Positions 10,700 to 22,924 of a stretch of DNA of 64,000 nucleotides are shown piece by piece. The DNA is from Dicyema japonicum (Eukaryota; Dicyemida; Rhombozoa; Dicyemidae). The stretch covers positions 507,080 through 571,079 of the forward strand of contig RDEW01000021.1 in the NCBI GenBank assembly GCA_011109175.1, given 5' to 3'. A program made the position numbers and the translations under genes. A model generated the notes under the pieces. The model did no database searches and had not been told where the DNA came from. It saw nothing but the letters and a program-made list of their open reading frames with translations. The number at the start of each line of letters is the position of its first letter. Position 1 is the first letter of the stretch.

Positions 10700-11220
10700 T
10701 TTTCATTGAATCGATCAAAAATAATGCATAACTTAAAAAACCTAATTATAAAAACCAAGAAATCGATTTTTAAAATACACTTTTATAGAGAATGATTATA
10801 GCAACATGGAAAATGATTAGTTTTTAAAAGCTATCGTTAAATTTTTATCAAAAAAATTTTTTCTTTATGATAATTGAAATTATTTTTACGCATGGTCTTC
10901 GTTCTGACCATCAATCTCTTGGGCAAATATCGAAAGGATATCAGCTATCCAAAAAAGCCCTACGGAGTGTCAAAATGATGCAACTCATCGACTTTTCTGG
11001 AATCTCAAAAACCATTAATCTCGTAATCTAGATTTTAGTTTAGTACGGGTTTGAGTAGACTTGAGAGATGAACACCAGTCCAAGAATATAGAGTTATTAT
11101 AGTCGAGTTAGAATCACATAATCAGTTAGTTGTGTAATCTTTCATTTAAATTTAATCATAAGAGGCAGATCAGATAAATCAGTTGGGTTTTACAACTAAC
11201 TTGAGCTTAGACTTTTTTTT
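10700..11220. other. AT-rich intergenic sequence, nothing recognised
   Basis: Long A/T runs, no frame with recognisable protein similarity and no repeat shared with the rest of the window that I could see. Confidence 0.4.
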
Positions 11221-11222
11221 TA

Positions 11223-12867
11223 CAGTCGACCCCAAAATGGGGCAGACCCAAGGGTTGGGCATCTTTTTTCAAATCAACATTTTGGCAAAATAAAATGAAA
11301 AATCAATAAAAATTTAAGGAAATTTTGGGGCATCGTTAAATCATGTATTTATAAATTTTGAGATAATAAAATTATAATAAATTAATTATTTTTTTGTTTC
11401 ATTTTCAATTTTCATTTTTGTTGTGTTTATGGATTACGAAACTAAATTGAAAATTGCTAAAAAAATTATGAGGAACAGTTTATCTGAAAACAATTAATCT
11501 CAAATTACAAGACGAGTAAAGGAATTATTTCAAGAATCAAACAAAATATTGTACCTTTCTTACACCGCGGCAATACTAGTTCTTAGTTTTATGAGGCATT
11601 TAAAGTCAATAAAGAAAAATTTGATGATCAAGTCTTTGAAGTATTTCAAAAACTTCGGGTGGATAAAATTCCGATTTCAGACCTTATTTTGAAAAAAATC
11701 GCCTTAGTTACAGCTTCAAAAAATGGATTTACTTCCAAAATTACATTTACTTCCAATGGGTGGTTTGATATATTTAAATTGTGACATGAGCTTCAACTCA
11801 AGTAAATATGTGAGAAAAGGCCTCATGCGATTTATCTCACGTTAAAGATTATTTTAAAATTTTGAAGAGAAATAATTAAAATATAGACCTCAAAATATAT
11901 TTAATTGCGATGAAACCCTGATTTTTTATAAAATGAACTCCAAAAATCATTGTCGACAAAGGCGAACGGTGTTTTGGCTATAAACAAAAATAAGAAAGAC
12001 TCACTGTTCTTTCATGCTGCAATTTAATTGACGAAAAACATGACTCATTGATTATTGTAAAGTATAAACAACCTCAGTGCATAAAAAATTTGATGTCCAA
12101 GATTTTGGGTTTTTTTATTCGTTTTCAAAAAATGCATGGATGACTAGAAAAACTTTTATGAGTTAGCTTACACTAATAAATAAATTGTTTCGCAAAAACA
12201 ACAGAAAAATATTATTATTGCTTGACAATGCTGGATGCCATAAAACTTTTGAATGTTCAAATCTCGAATTTTTATTTTTACCGAAAAATACAACGCCCTA
12301 TTTACAACTATTGAATATGGGAATGATCAAGGCCTTTAAGTATTATTATTCAAGTTTCTTAATGGAATTTTTGTGTTTTCAAGATGTCGAAAACGATTTT
12401 GCACATTCTTGCACATTCTATTGCCAAATTAAACTTGCGTCTTGTCATGATGCTAATTTGGAAAGAATGGGAGAAAATAGATGCGGCATGTATTGCTACA
12501 GATCAATTTCTAAATCATGTTATAGACGAAACAATTGATGTAGATTGCGAAGAGTCCGAAAATAAATCTATAGTGGATATTCAGAAACGGAGAATATTAA
12601 AAGTGCCGTAGAGGAAACAAAGGATCTGCTAAACAATTTGGAAGAAAAAATTTCACATGTGGCACCAAAAATGCTGCGAGACTTCTATGATTTCCGGGTA
12701 AATTAACAATCATTATCGACAAAACTCTAAAATTAAAATAACTGATTTTTAAAAAAAATGTTATTTGATGTTAATTATATATTTAATTTTAGAAATAATA
12801 ATAAACCCCTGTTATTGGATACCCCCGCATTTTGGGGCACTTGGTTCCCTATTTATGGGTCAGACTG
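11223..12867 (+). mobile_element. pogo/Tigger-like DNA transposon, end to end, decayed transposase
   Basis: Both ends are present: left CAGTCGACCCCAAAATGGGG, right (reverse complement) CAGTCTGACCCATAAATAGG, flanked by TA at 11221-11222 and 12868-12869, the target used by Tc1/mariner-pogo elements. Inside is a decayed transposase with a CENP-B-like HTH start (MDYETKLKIAKKIM), second-HTH residues (KIPISDLILKKIAL), a FNCDETLIFYKMN block (first DDE Asp) and KILLLLDNAGCHK ... FLPKNTTPYLQLLN (second Asp region) at about 12200-12310. Many stops. Family: DDE transposase of the pogo/Tigger group. Confidence 0.85.
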
Positions 12868-12869
12868 TA

Positions 12870-13244
12870 TAGCATTTGATCGTCTTAAACATATAAGTCA
12901 TTTATCAAACATCAATTAGTAAAAGTAATTATTTTATATCGCCCGTCTAACTTAATCTTCTCATTTTAGGGCCAACCTACATTGCATGTGTAGGTGCGTT
13001 CACGTCGATGCACGCAGCACATTCAGAGACTACCATAGGTTGATGTTCCATGCCGTCTTCCTCATCACCAGGCATCGATACTCCATGTCTTATTTGGTAG
13101 CTCTAGCGTCTGTATATAACCCTTGTCCCTCTCCTCCACCTAAGGCCATCCAAAATGGCTCTTGAAGAATCTGGAGACAATTCCATCAGAGGTAATGACC
13201 ACGGATTATTTTCACCTTTGCGTGATAAATAGCATCAAGTTCGT
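12870..13244. other. Intergenic, no identified gene
   Basis: Locally GC-richer than its flanks. A plus-strand frame around 12970-13050 (PTYIACVGAFTSMHAAH) matches nothing I know. The last 40 bases lead into the GluN1-like duplicate. Confidence 0.35.
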
Positions 13245-13527
13245 TACACATTGGCTTGGTAAAAATACGGAGAATTCAGCTGAATTAGTGGCAATCGAAG
13301 CTCTACGTTTATTATAAGGCTACTTTTTTTAAAATACGTGTTTCTAGACTGAGTGGCGATTACTGGGATTGAAAGAAACCCCGATTAAACGTCTAAGGTC
13401 GATTTCAATATGTGATTTTGTTCGTATTTGTCTGTTATTAGAAAATCGGTTTCCAGCATCTCTCGAGTGTTACAAAAGAAGTCGACATTTTCCAATGTGG
13501 TTGCTTTTAGGGGGATTTTCGCCTGTA
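13245..13527 (-). pseudogene. Partial duplicate of the GluN1-like gene (amino-terminal domain exons)
   Basis: About 280 bp almost identical to 16978-17257 of the receptor gene, in the same orientation: both start TACACATTGGCTTGGTAAAA and both cover the end of one exon, the 21-bp intron and part of the next exon. Differences include substitutions and an extended T run near the intron. Homology ends within a few bases of 13527. With neither receptor start nor pore, it cannot code for a channel. Confidence 0.9.
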
Positions 13528-13529
13528 GG

Positions 13530-14100
13530 TCATACTTGTGGAACTTTTCTATCTTGACCTGCTTGAGGCAGTTTTAATAAGTGATCCCAATTTCAGACGG
13601 ATTTGCTTCGCAAATGCTATAATAGTTTTGATGGCTTCATTGCTTAATTTGACAAATTAATACTACATATTAGGCAATGCGACTTCGTTTCATAGTGACC
13701 TTATAGATCAAAGAGTTAGTAGATAGAATAAGAAAATCAAATTTTTTTGTGTAACGGTAATATAAATGATGTAACTGTTAGTTTGATATTTTTCTTAGAC
13801 GAGTGACTCAATAAAAAACTGTATTTGCTTGTGCTAATAAATTGCATTTCTCATCTCATTGCAGTTGATATAAAATTCGCCAGGATATTTTCTAAAAACC
13901 ATAACTTTCCAATGATCTTAATGCTTAAACGCATCATCACATTAAGTAACAATTAATAACACGTTAGTAATTTAATAAAAAAAGAAAATAAAAATCAATA
14001 AAATATTTGAATTTTTTGACTTTAACTTTTTATTAAAAAATAAATTTTTGGAATTTTATAAAAAAATAAAAAACATGTGAATTTTCGAATTTGTTGACAA
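13530..14100. other. AT-rich sequence between duplicate and SINE
   Basis: No frame or repeat recognised. Dominated by A/T runs (13970-14080). Confidence 0.35.
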
Positions 14101-14109
14101 AATTCGGCC

Positions 14110-14400
14110 TCATAAGTGCCGTGCAAAAAGGCCTGATTCCCATGGATCGAAGCTAGCTGCTGTACATTCCGGCTGAAGGTTCCATGCATCTACGATGACG
14201 CCGTCATCAATGAACATTTCACTGTGGAACCGAATCGTTTATAAAGACTCAACGCCACAAAAAGAAAAAATTGAAGAGCATCCTTTGTTTCTCCATTTAC
14301 AATTAGTTATCATGACTGTTCTTTACTTAAAATAGTGTATGTCCAGTGTGTCCAACCTGGGAGGAGCTACAAGTAATTTGTCCCTCTCGTAATGTTAAGT
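14110..14400 (+). repeat. SINE family 3 copy
   Basis: Aligns with minus-strand copies at 38.11-38.42 kb and 40.30-40.55 kb: GGCTGAAGGTTCCATGCATC / CTACGATG, then GTGTCC-ACCTGGGAGGAGCTA. In the 38.4 kb copy the block before GGCTGAAGG reads CTAGTTCGAATCTTG, a tRNA B-box. Confidence 0.6.
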
Positions 14401-14587
14401 TAGTTAAATGCTCTTTTGCGTAGCCTAAAAGTTTCGCTTGAGCCATTCTTTGCAACCATCTTCGCCCATCTTGTTTTTGGTCCTCATTCTCTTTAAAGTG
14501 CAACTTTTTTTGACAAAAATTGCCCTACTTAAAATCAAATGGAATTAAATTATTTATTAGATTGTTAGAATAATAGTAAAATTAGGC

Positions 14588-17342
14588 TTAAGAAGTCTTT
14601 GTTGATTTTAATGACTTTTTCTGAATAATTTTCCTTTTTTTATGTAAGATCTCCACCATAAAAATAGCTAATCCCCCCAAAATTCCGACAGACACAATTA
14701 TAACAAGTTCTGCTATTACTCCTTTCCCTTACCAGTCATATTCTCTACTCCAACAGTTTCAAACTTAGTAGCCTGACCGCATTCACTGTCCTGCTCAATG
14801 TACTTCATTTCCAAATATTGAATCGTTCCATCTTTTTTAAATTTCAAAATAACCATAGACGTAGTTTTGAATTTGATTACTCAACTGACTGGCCACTGGG
14901 AGATTTTTCCTGATTCCGAAGGCAACCTCGACTTCCCCAAATCCACTGCCCACAATAGAGAAGGAACATTTTCCAGCAACCCAATATTTGAGCTTAGATT
15001 CGAGATCAATCAGTGCATTTAGCTTTCTAAAAAAGTAAAAATTCTAACCCTTCTTCCATGTCTTTAATAGCATTCTGTACGCTGTTGTAAGGGATCTTAT
15101 TCATGTATGTAAATACGTGGATTAGCGTTTTGTGGTATTTGAAGTAGTAGGGAGTAAATCCAAATCCCACCGTGCTTATTGTAAAGTTTGGGTCGACGTT
15201 TTTTTTAATCTGGTCAGAATTTATCATTAATAAACTATCAAGTCGTCCACAGAAGTTATAGTTTTCCCAGAAATAGACTTGACGTAAAAGGACGCCAAGT
15301 TGGCTGTGTATGAGGCGACAATCAAAAATGAAAAAATGGCCCACATCATCCCAAGAAGCTTACCTGAAAAGCTTCTAGGAACTCCTAAGCCATAAAAATG
15401 ATTATGAACTCTTAGCAATTGGAATATTCAGCAAACTCCTAAAGCGAACCAGATTGCACTGGACATTGACAGAGCGTTACTCATTTCCTTTTTATCCTAG
15501 ATTTTCGAAGCGTCTTTCGGGCCATGAAATAACGAGAAAAGGGAGAGATTCTGTCAAACAAATACAAGGCAGTTGCCACTATAAGTGGACAGGCAAAAAG
15601 AACCACCCACATTCCCAAACTGAATGACTGAAAAAATGAGCTAAAAACATTATTTGAGCTCTACATGTCATTCAAATGATTACTTTATATAGTAAAATTC
15701 TGTTCCTGTCCAGTATAAAGGGAAATATAAAATCTATGTATTTCATTCGTAGACGAGTAATGTGGAGACCAATAGCTCCAATGTCGGCTTTTCCGACGGC
15801 TAATTCTTTAACAATTCCGAACAAATTCTTGTCGCTTTCAATCTAAACAGTGAGTTCACGCAGTCACGTAGTATGGACCATATTTTCTGTCTCCTACGAT
15901 GTAAAGTTCGAATTGCAGTTCAAATCATATGCAAGCTTGTTTAACAGCGCAACACAGAATCCTCCGCAGCAATAGGGGGTGGTTTTATCTTAAATTTATT
16001 TTGGCTCACAACTGTTTGTAGGATCAGTCCATGGACATGGCAAAGCTGGTGGTTCACATTTTCCGTCAACAGGGGTGAAGGTCTTTATGTAAGGAACCTG
16101 GTCCAAAATGGTTACCTAAAACAGTAAAACGTACAACCTTCAGTTTGTAGGATTCCTTGATTGAATTGAAGGGAAAGATGTTTATGTTCGGCCAAATTAT
16201 ATTTGGGAAAAACAAATTCACGTCAGTCACCTAATTTTGATGATTCGCAAGAAATACGTTATTATTTCTTCTTATAGACCCAACTTGCGTCAATCCACTG
16301 GACTGGGCATTCATCACGTTGAAAAAATATTTTTCCTGATTTCCGAATGAATCAAATTTTAGAAAACTTGAAGAATATTTATTAACGTTCTGTGGGGGTT
16401 TATTGTAAAGTTTTACTCAAATTTAAATATCGTTTCTTGGTTGTTGACTGGACTGTTACAATTTCTCTTATTTTGGTTATATCCCATACTTTCATAGGAT
16501 GTCGTAATCATCCTTAACACTTCATCAATCTCCGTTGAAAAGTTGTTCTGTTTTCATATTGAACTCCCAACATTCCTGCTTTTATTTGTTACTTTACCAA
16601 TTGGGACATTTGAGCCAATGGTGACTTCTTCGTTGAGTATCCAAATATACTGAGTGTCCAGTAATCCAAGTCTGCCAGCGGAACTGAATATGTTCGTGCT
16701 ATCTCTCAAACTAAAATGCCGCTAAAAATTACTTTGAAGACAAAAATATTATCCGAGAGAAGCACGTGGTTATTCCTTTCAAGATTTCCGTGTAATTCGC
16801 CAAGTTTAGTGGTAGTTTGATTACCTTTTCGATTATAATCTATTTTAAATAGCAAAAACCACGTGTTTTTCTTTCGTCTCAATGCTTATAAGTTGCTCAT
16901 AAAGTTGATAAGATTCAAAATCGTCTGTGTGGACAAAAATTATGTATTTCCATTGAAAGTGTATGGCAAAGTCGTGGTACACATTGGCTTGGTAAAAATA
17001 CGGAGAATTCAGCTGAATCAGTGGCAATCGAAGTTTCTACGTTTATTTTAAGACTACTTTTTTAAAATACGTGTTTCTAGACTGAGTGGCGATTATTGGG
17101 ATTGAAAGAAATCCCGATAAAACGTCTAAGGTCGATTTCAATATGTGATTTTGTTCGTATTTGTCTGTTATTATAAAATCGGTTTCCAGCATCTCTGGAC
17201 TGTTACAAAAGAAGTCGACACTTTCCAATGTTGTTGCTTTCAGGGGGATTTCCTTAACAGTTATTTTTGAAATATTTTGAAAATTCGTCAAGCTGTACTT
17301 TGAAACCTCATTTCTTAGCAGATTCGTCTTAGAACTTTCCAT
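14588..17342 (-). CDS. NMDA-type ionotropic glutamate receptor, GluN1-like
   Basis: Amino-terminal domain (SIPIIATQSRNTYF, FQWKYIIFVHTDDFESYQLY, GRLGLLDTQYIWILNEE, FLKFDSFGNQEKYFF), ligand-binding S1 with the NMDA-receptor motif PYCCGGFCVALLNKLAYDL, then LRMKYIDFIFPF keeping the glycine-binding Arg position. M1 follows (ALYLFDRISPFSRY), the pore loop ending HNHFYGLGVPRSFSG, M3 IVASYTANLASFYV (SYTANLAAF signature), S2, and M4 (ELVIIVSVGILGGLAIFMVE) before the stop at 14588-14590. Introns of 17-27 bp, plus one of 50, restore the frame; one may be GC-AG. The pore-loop Asn aligns with the GluN1 N-site. Problems: an in-frame TGA before the pore loop, and one-base frame changes in S1 (near 15915) and before M4 (near 14880). 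The N-terminus lacks an obvious signal peptide. Ligand-gated Na/Ca channel subunit by family. Confidence 0.9.
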
Positions 17343-17716
17343 AAAAGATGCAATCGTTGTGTGTTTCCATTAGTAATATAAACGAGGCACAATATAACCA
17401 CCATTTCTACTAATTAGTGGAATCTTCTATTTATTACTGTGATTCTCTGGGGAACATTAATTACCAACAATTGCCTAGCAATTTATTATTATTACTCTTC
17501 GAGAAATTGTCATCCTGGTCACCTGCTCGGGGAGAAAGTAGCCTACATTTGTATTCAACAGATAAACTTTCTCCCTTATTGAACAACTACCAAATAGTTT
17601 GCTTGGTACTGGCTACTGGACAGGCACAAAAAATAGCGTCCCCAAGGGGGGTCACCTCGACCTGACTAATATAAAGGAAACCGATTGCTATCAATCGTCT
17701 TTTATAAAAAAAATTA

Positions 17717-19362
17717 CAGTAAACCCCCATTAATCAGAACTTCAATTATCCAAAAACTTCAATAATCCGAATTTTTTTGATGAGTCAGCAAAATTTTACG
17801 AAGATTCCATACAAACAAGCTTCAATAAACCGAAACTTCATAGTCCGCAATCCGAAAGACATTTACTAAAATTTTCGAATTATTTTATTTTGTTTTTATT
17901 GTACATATAAATGAATTTACAATTAAAATTTAAAATTTAACAGTACCACATGGTTAGAAAGAGGGCTGAAATTTGCTCAGAAAGAAAAATTTGTGGAATA
18001 AAAAATACATCAAAAATGATTCTCAGAGAATTATCTAATATCTGTGAAATAAAAATGAACCTTTATTTGGGAATTTCAACACTTTCAGAAATTCTAAAAA
18101 AGTCGTGAATAATGGGAAAAACTGTGAAACTATGATTAACAAGTCAAGACAGCCAGCTGGTAAACATCATTAACTTGATAATTCCCTTGTTATATGGATT
18201 TCAATTATGGATGCAATCAATGGCTTTATTACTGATGGTATCATCATTTCAAAAGCTAAAATAATGTGTGAAAAGTTAGGAATCAACGATCTTGAATTTA
18301 GCAAAGACTGGCTACACAGTTTTAAAGGAAGATTTAATCTTAATCTAAAAGTTCTTCGTGGAGAAGCTAACAGCTTAACACAAGATGAAATTAATTTGAA
18401 TAGACAAAATATAATTGACAAGTTAAAAGAAATTGACCCTGACGTATTGCTAAACATGGAAGAAACTGGACACTTTTTTCAATCTTTCCATTCGAGAACA
18501 ATTTTACGTAAATATAGAAAATGCATTACGCAATTAAATGTGAGGATCACTATAGCTCTTTGTGCTAATGCAACTGGAAAATTAAAAATTGAACCCTTTG
18601 TTGTTGGGCATAATAAAAGACCCAGATGTTTAAAAGATTTTGATTTTGAAAAATATTGTACTATGCAAATAAAAGGGCTTGGATGTCATCAGAATTTTTT
18701 AATGTTTTCATCAGAAATCTTAGTGATGAATTAAGATACTACGGAAAAAAGTTTTTTACTGATTGATAATGACGAAATTTTTTGAAAACATTGAAATTGT
18801 ATTTCTTCCAAAAAACACAACTGCTCATCTTTAACTAATGAATGTAGTAATAATCAAGAACTTTAAGCATTATTATTATAGAAAAAGGCTTATTTTGGAT
18901 TATATGGAAGCACTTGATTTGGGAAAATTTTTTTTGTTAATTTACGGAAGGCCATCATAATGATATCTCACGCATGGAATGAAGTAAAAAAAGCACAATA
19001 GAAAATTGTTTCAAAACGACGGTGACAATAAAATGTCGGCCTGGACACATTCATATGCCAATGAAGATATAATGCAAGATCCTGTTTTGGATGTGTAAAA
19101 AAAGAACTAGAAGAACTTGCTAATGAGGAAATAATAACTCATACAGAAACCCTCAACGAGAACGAAATCGTCACCCTTTTTTGTGAAGATTATAATATCG
19201 ACGAAGAAATTATTGATGCTGAAAATGGAGAATTTTCGCCAATTGAATTATTAAGTGCAATTAACATTATAGAAGAAAGTACAAAAATCAACGAATTTTC
19301 ATAAATGATAGAATCGGCAAACTCAAAAAAATAATGCAAACAATACATAGCAAAATTAAAAA
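17717..19362 (+). mobile_element. Tigger-like DNA transposon, right end missing
   Basis: The left end CAGTAAACCCCCATTAATC is a typical Tigger terminal repeat. The transposase is readable: FSKDWLHSFKGRFNLNL (CENP-B HTH2), LNMEETGHFFQSFHSRT (first DDE Asp replaced by Glu), RITIALCANATGKLKIEPF, NKRPRCLKDF, and a degenerate late region ending near 19300. No matching right terminal repeat is found: at about 19365 the sequence passes into retroelement family A. Inactive copy. Confidence 0.8.
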
Positions 19363-19365
19363 TTA

Positions 19366-19636
19366 ATTATTTGTTATTCCCATACTCCCACGGAAAATCA
19401 CTCGTCTGGGACGCAACGTGTGTAGACACCTTCTCAGGAGCCAGATCGCTGACGGCGACGCACTCTCCTGGAGACCCAGCCGACCAGGCGAGGCCAAGAA
19501 GATCCGTAATTACGAATCCCTTGGAGACGAGTACCATTTCGCCCCCATTGCTGTGGAGACAACTGGAACCGTGGGAGCAAAGACAGACGCCCTTCTCTCC
19601 AGCTTTGGAAGCAAACTCGCCTCAAAAAGGTGTGAC
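19366..19636 (+). mobile_element. Retroelement family A, C-terminal fragment
   Basis: FPYSHGKSLVWDATCVDTFS (compare FPFSEGKSLVWDCTFVDSFS in the copy at 31.6 kb), then, after one frame change, KIRNYESLGDEYHFAPIAVE, TTGTVGAKTDALLSSFGSKL. This is the least diverged C-terminal piece of the family in the window. It abuts the truncated Tigger on the left. Confidence 0.8.
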
Positions 19637-19654
19637 CCATAGCAAAATTATTTT

Positions 19655-20240
19655 AAAAATGTCTACTGATTGTTTTTCTAACAATCTAGCAGAATCATTT
19701 TTTCTGCTTTATAAGCTACGAAATCCTGCAATCGTAAACTTTTCCGACAAATATGGTCATTCTATTCATTCGGAAACCAATTGCCGTGATATTGTAGAGT
19801 TTCTCGTTGAACAGGTGGTTTCAAATATTTATGAAACAATTTCAAGTGGGAACAAATTTTAATGATCGACGAAACTGATGTACATAGAGAAAAATTTGTT
19901 GTATGTTGTAACATTAAAGAATCTTCTATTTTTTAATATTTTATTCCTATCGATTCATCCTCTAATCCCGCAATTATATTCCAAATTATTGACGATGTTA
20001 TTCCCAATCCTGATGCAGGAAGAAGAATTTTCTATTTGCTCATTTAGATGCTGATCCTTATATGGTTTCTGCAGAAAAAATGTTGAAACAGTTTTATTCA
20101 ATTTTTATCATATTACATGTGTGGAACGTTTGATATACAATCGTCTTTTCCGTATTAAATTTCATTATCCTGAGGTGGATTAATTAATATCATCTATAAG
20201 ACACTTGTGGTCAAAAAAACTCACGGCGTCAATAAAAATT
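19655..20240 (+). mobile_element. hAT-like transposase relic (KIAA1586/ZNF862-like group)
   Basis: A long frame AESFFLLYKLRNPAI, DIVEFLVEQVVSNIYET, then after a shift LMIDETDVHREKFVVCC, which matches the lMIDEsTd first-Asp motif of hAT-derived proteins. Further on, CVERLIYNRLFRIKFHYPEVD followed by ISSIRHLWSK resembles the CHaLHR...FP.vd.LI segment of the same group. Multiple breaks. The C-terminal dimerisation piece may be the fragment at 22.6 kb, separated by a LINE. Confidence 0.5.
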
Positions 20241-20329
20241 AGGATTTTAGTATTTCGGTCTAACAAACTGACAATTATGATAATGGGAACCGACAGACTA
20301 CCATCGCTGGCTATGTCCGCACACAAGAG

Positions 20330-20470
20330 TAAATGGTTATATAGAGGCTGCCCTGACAGCGTGGCTATTCCCTCTCAGGATAGCGAGCGAGATTCGCTCA
20401 AATAACCAGCAGCGCTCACGAGGGTCTCCTTTTCGTGTAGCGATCTGATTCCCTAGACCAATACCAATAA
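20330..20470 (+). repeat. Copy of the repeat seen at 4.56-4.73 kb
   Basis: Shared blocks AGCGTGGCTATTCCCTCT, AGCGAGATTCGCTCAAATA and ATCTGATTCCCTAGAC. Probably a retroelement UTR; unclassified. Confidence 0.55.
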
Positions 20471-20559
20471 TACCAATAAACCAAATTTATTCCACAGTAA
20501 GTAAGGAGTTATTTTAAAAATATTTAAACGTGTCCGCCTATGCGGCCTGGACACTTCCG

Positions 20560-22130
20560 ATGCATCCACACTCCATTTATTTACCTTCTATCGTTGGAAC
20601 CCATCGATCCTTTTCTTTGCTGACAGCTGCAGCAGAATGACGGTCCTCTTCGCATCCATTCCCAACGAAAAACAAATTCACAGTGTGTATTCATAATAGT
20701 TTTTGGCTCACGTATTGTAGAACTTCGCTGTAGAACAATGTGGTTCCAGTACTAGCTTCTGCATTTTCGACTTATGGAATTTCTATAGAATTGTATCCCT
20801 CTAGCATTGTGTTGTAGATCTTTTTCACTTTGGTCTCGTTGTCCACCAGGATGTCAATCTTGGTGGACGATTGTAGTAGTGCCAGGTCATGACGCCTCTT
20901 CTTAAGGGATCTGGCGTCCACCAGCACTATCTTCAAGTTTCTTTTCAATTTTCTTGTTGGTGGCCCGGGTTCTCCATGGCCAGGTCCACCATATTGTGTA
21001 AATCCATCCCGAGTATGTTGCTCAGTTCCTTCAGTCTTGATACTATTTCCTTTAGTTCTCTTTTAATACTCCTGATAACTTTTCCTTCGGTAGCCAGGCC
21101 GACTCTCGTGGAAGAGGTGCAGCTTTGTACTTGTTAGTTCTTGGGCCAATTACCTTTTTTTGGCCAATTTCTTAGTAATAATCCGTCTGTTTCTGTTCCC
21201 TGTTGTCGATTCGGGAGTTTAACTTTCGTCTGGCCTCCATGAATACAGGGAATCCTTCGTATCTTGCGCCATGTTTTGTTGACCCGCAGTTAACACATTT
21301 TCGTTAAAGAGTTGGATCCGCATCACACTTGGTGGTGTCGTGTTCTCCGCGCAACGGAAGCATTTTTTCTTTCCCGTGCACTGGTATGCAAAGTGGCCGA
21401 TTTGCTGACAGCTGTAGCAGATTGGTAGTCCTCTTCGCATCAATTCACAAGAAATCTTGTTCGTCCCGATGTAGAAGCCACATCGTATTAGTGATGTAGC
21501 CTCCGACTTCATATTGATCGTGGCCTTTACCAATGGCATGGCCTGCGATCCTCTGGTCATTCGGGTAACCTTCGTGACTGAGGGAGCCATCTCCTGAAGG
21601 TAGTCCAAGAAGTCGTCCTCCTTCACCCAGAAGGGGAGGTTCCTGAGGACAATCTCAGACGGTTTTGTTGAGATTGTCTTGAAATGGTGATTCTCATTAC
21701 CAAAGGGGCAGGTCTCATTCACCGCTCTATAAAGGTAACCACATGGGAGTTATCCAGGAAATCTAGTCGGAAAGAGCCCGGTCCTCTGTGGCTTATTCTC
21801 ATAGATCCGTATTGGTCATAGTATTGTAAAACGTTTGCGATTTTAATCGCATTCATAGTAGAATTCACTGTAATCAATATAGTCTTGTTCTCTGAATGAT
21901 CAGATTTCATTAGTTCATCCGTATATTTAGACATATCCTTGGGATCGTATTTTGTAATGACATTCGCTGGTTTAACAAGTTCAACCTTATGCGGAGTCTT
22001 GTTCTCTAGAGAGAATGATTCAGCAGTAGCACTCCCCGGAGGACGAGAAGAGCTTTCACTTTAGTGGTTTTTACTGGTTTTGATACAGATCTCTTGGTGT
22101 TTGTTTTCTGAACCATTGCTATTGATAAAT
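20560..22130 (-). mobile_element. Jockey/CR1-like LINE: gag-like ORF1 (zinc knuckles) and endonuclease start
   Basis: Minus strand. ORF1 runs from about 22120 to 21219 with one frame break at 21720. It contains an RRM-like/gag block (IVLRNLPFWVKEDDFLDYL), ATSLIRCGFYIGTNKISCEL, and CCHC knuckles (CYSCQQIGHFAYQC, KKCFRCAENTT). ORF2 begins near 20950: LKIVLVDARSLKKRRHDLAL, TKIDILVDNETKV, MLEGYNSIEI, an APE endonuclease start. A second ORF1 knuckle scrap follows (20590-20680), implying rearrangement. ORF1 of such elements binds their RNA. No reverse transcriptase is attached, so the copy is incomplete. Confidence 0.75.
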
Positions 22131-22429
22131 TGATAAATCCCAATTATTGTTTTGGTTATTCCACTTATGTTTTCAAATTCAGACGACTCAAGAGCGATCT
22201 GATTTCTTAGACGACTCAAGAATTCCAATTATTTAAAAAATAGTTATCTTCCTGAGCCCTTTGTAATCAGCTAGGATGAAAATTTAACACTATCAATATT
22301 TGTGATGGTCTAAAAGGGGAATCTTTATTAATTCTAAAGCAAAGGAATCTGTAATGAATCCATTACTAATCATGAATCTAAAAAACATAAGCGGGAATAT
22401 AATTTATTAACGAATATTTTTAAATGAAA

Positions 22430-22725
22430 TTGAATCAACAAATTTACAATATCTAAGGAATATTATTTGTTAAAGAATGCTGATTTTAAAGAAGAATCCT
22501 GGAAAATTGGACATGAAAAGAATGAAACAAACGACATTTCAGCAAATATGGAATCAACTGAAATAGTAATTTCTCCGTTTGATCATTCATTTTAATGGAA
22601 TACCAGGCAACTGAAGTGGAGAGGTCATTTCAGATTCTTAACAAAATTTTAACGAAAGAAATTTACTACTAGAAAATGTAAAATATTATCTAATTTTGGT
22701 GTTTCAATTTTTTTGATTATAAGAG
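22430..22725 (+). mobile_element. hAT transposase C-terminal (dimerisation) fragment
   Basis: A degenerate frame with ATEVERSFQILNKILTKE, the E.ERSFS...i.t..R pattern near the end of hAT transposases, preceded by an Asn/Glu-rich stretch. It could belong to the relic at 19.7-20.2 kb, split by the LINE in between. The region 22140-22430 upstream holds only a short copy of the CCCTAGACGACTCAAG repeat and AT-rich sequence. Confidence 0.4.
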
Positions 22726-22924
22726 CAACTTTTTGGTTGCTTTAAAATAAGATATTATGGAAGGTTAGATACTGATTAATTGCCTGGGAGGTTGAGGCAG
22801 TGACGTACCTCTAAATTAATTCATGTGGAATGAATAGTCTAGCTATTCCTTCTTCTCAATGGCAAGGTTCTAAACGACATCGGGCCCAGAATTGAAGGAA
22901 CTTGAAGGACAATCTTTAATAATT

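Noticed and set aside
17417-17665. 83-codon frame with IYYCDSLGNINYQQLPS, faintly like a Ulp1-type cysteine protease
   Set aside because: Only one short motif resembles the family; no catalytic His/Asp/Cys set is visible and the rest is low in similarity.
19434-19640. Minus-strand frame opposite retroelement family A
   Set aside because: It is antisense to readable retroelement coding sequence and has no similarity of its own.
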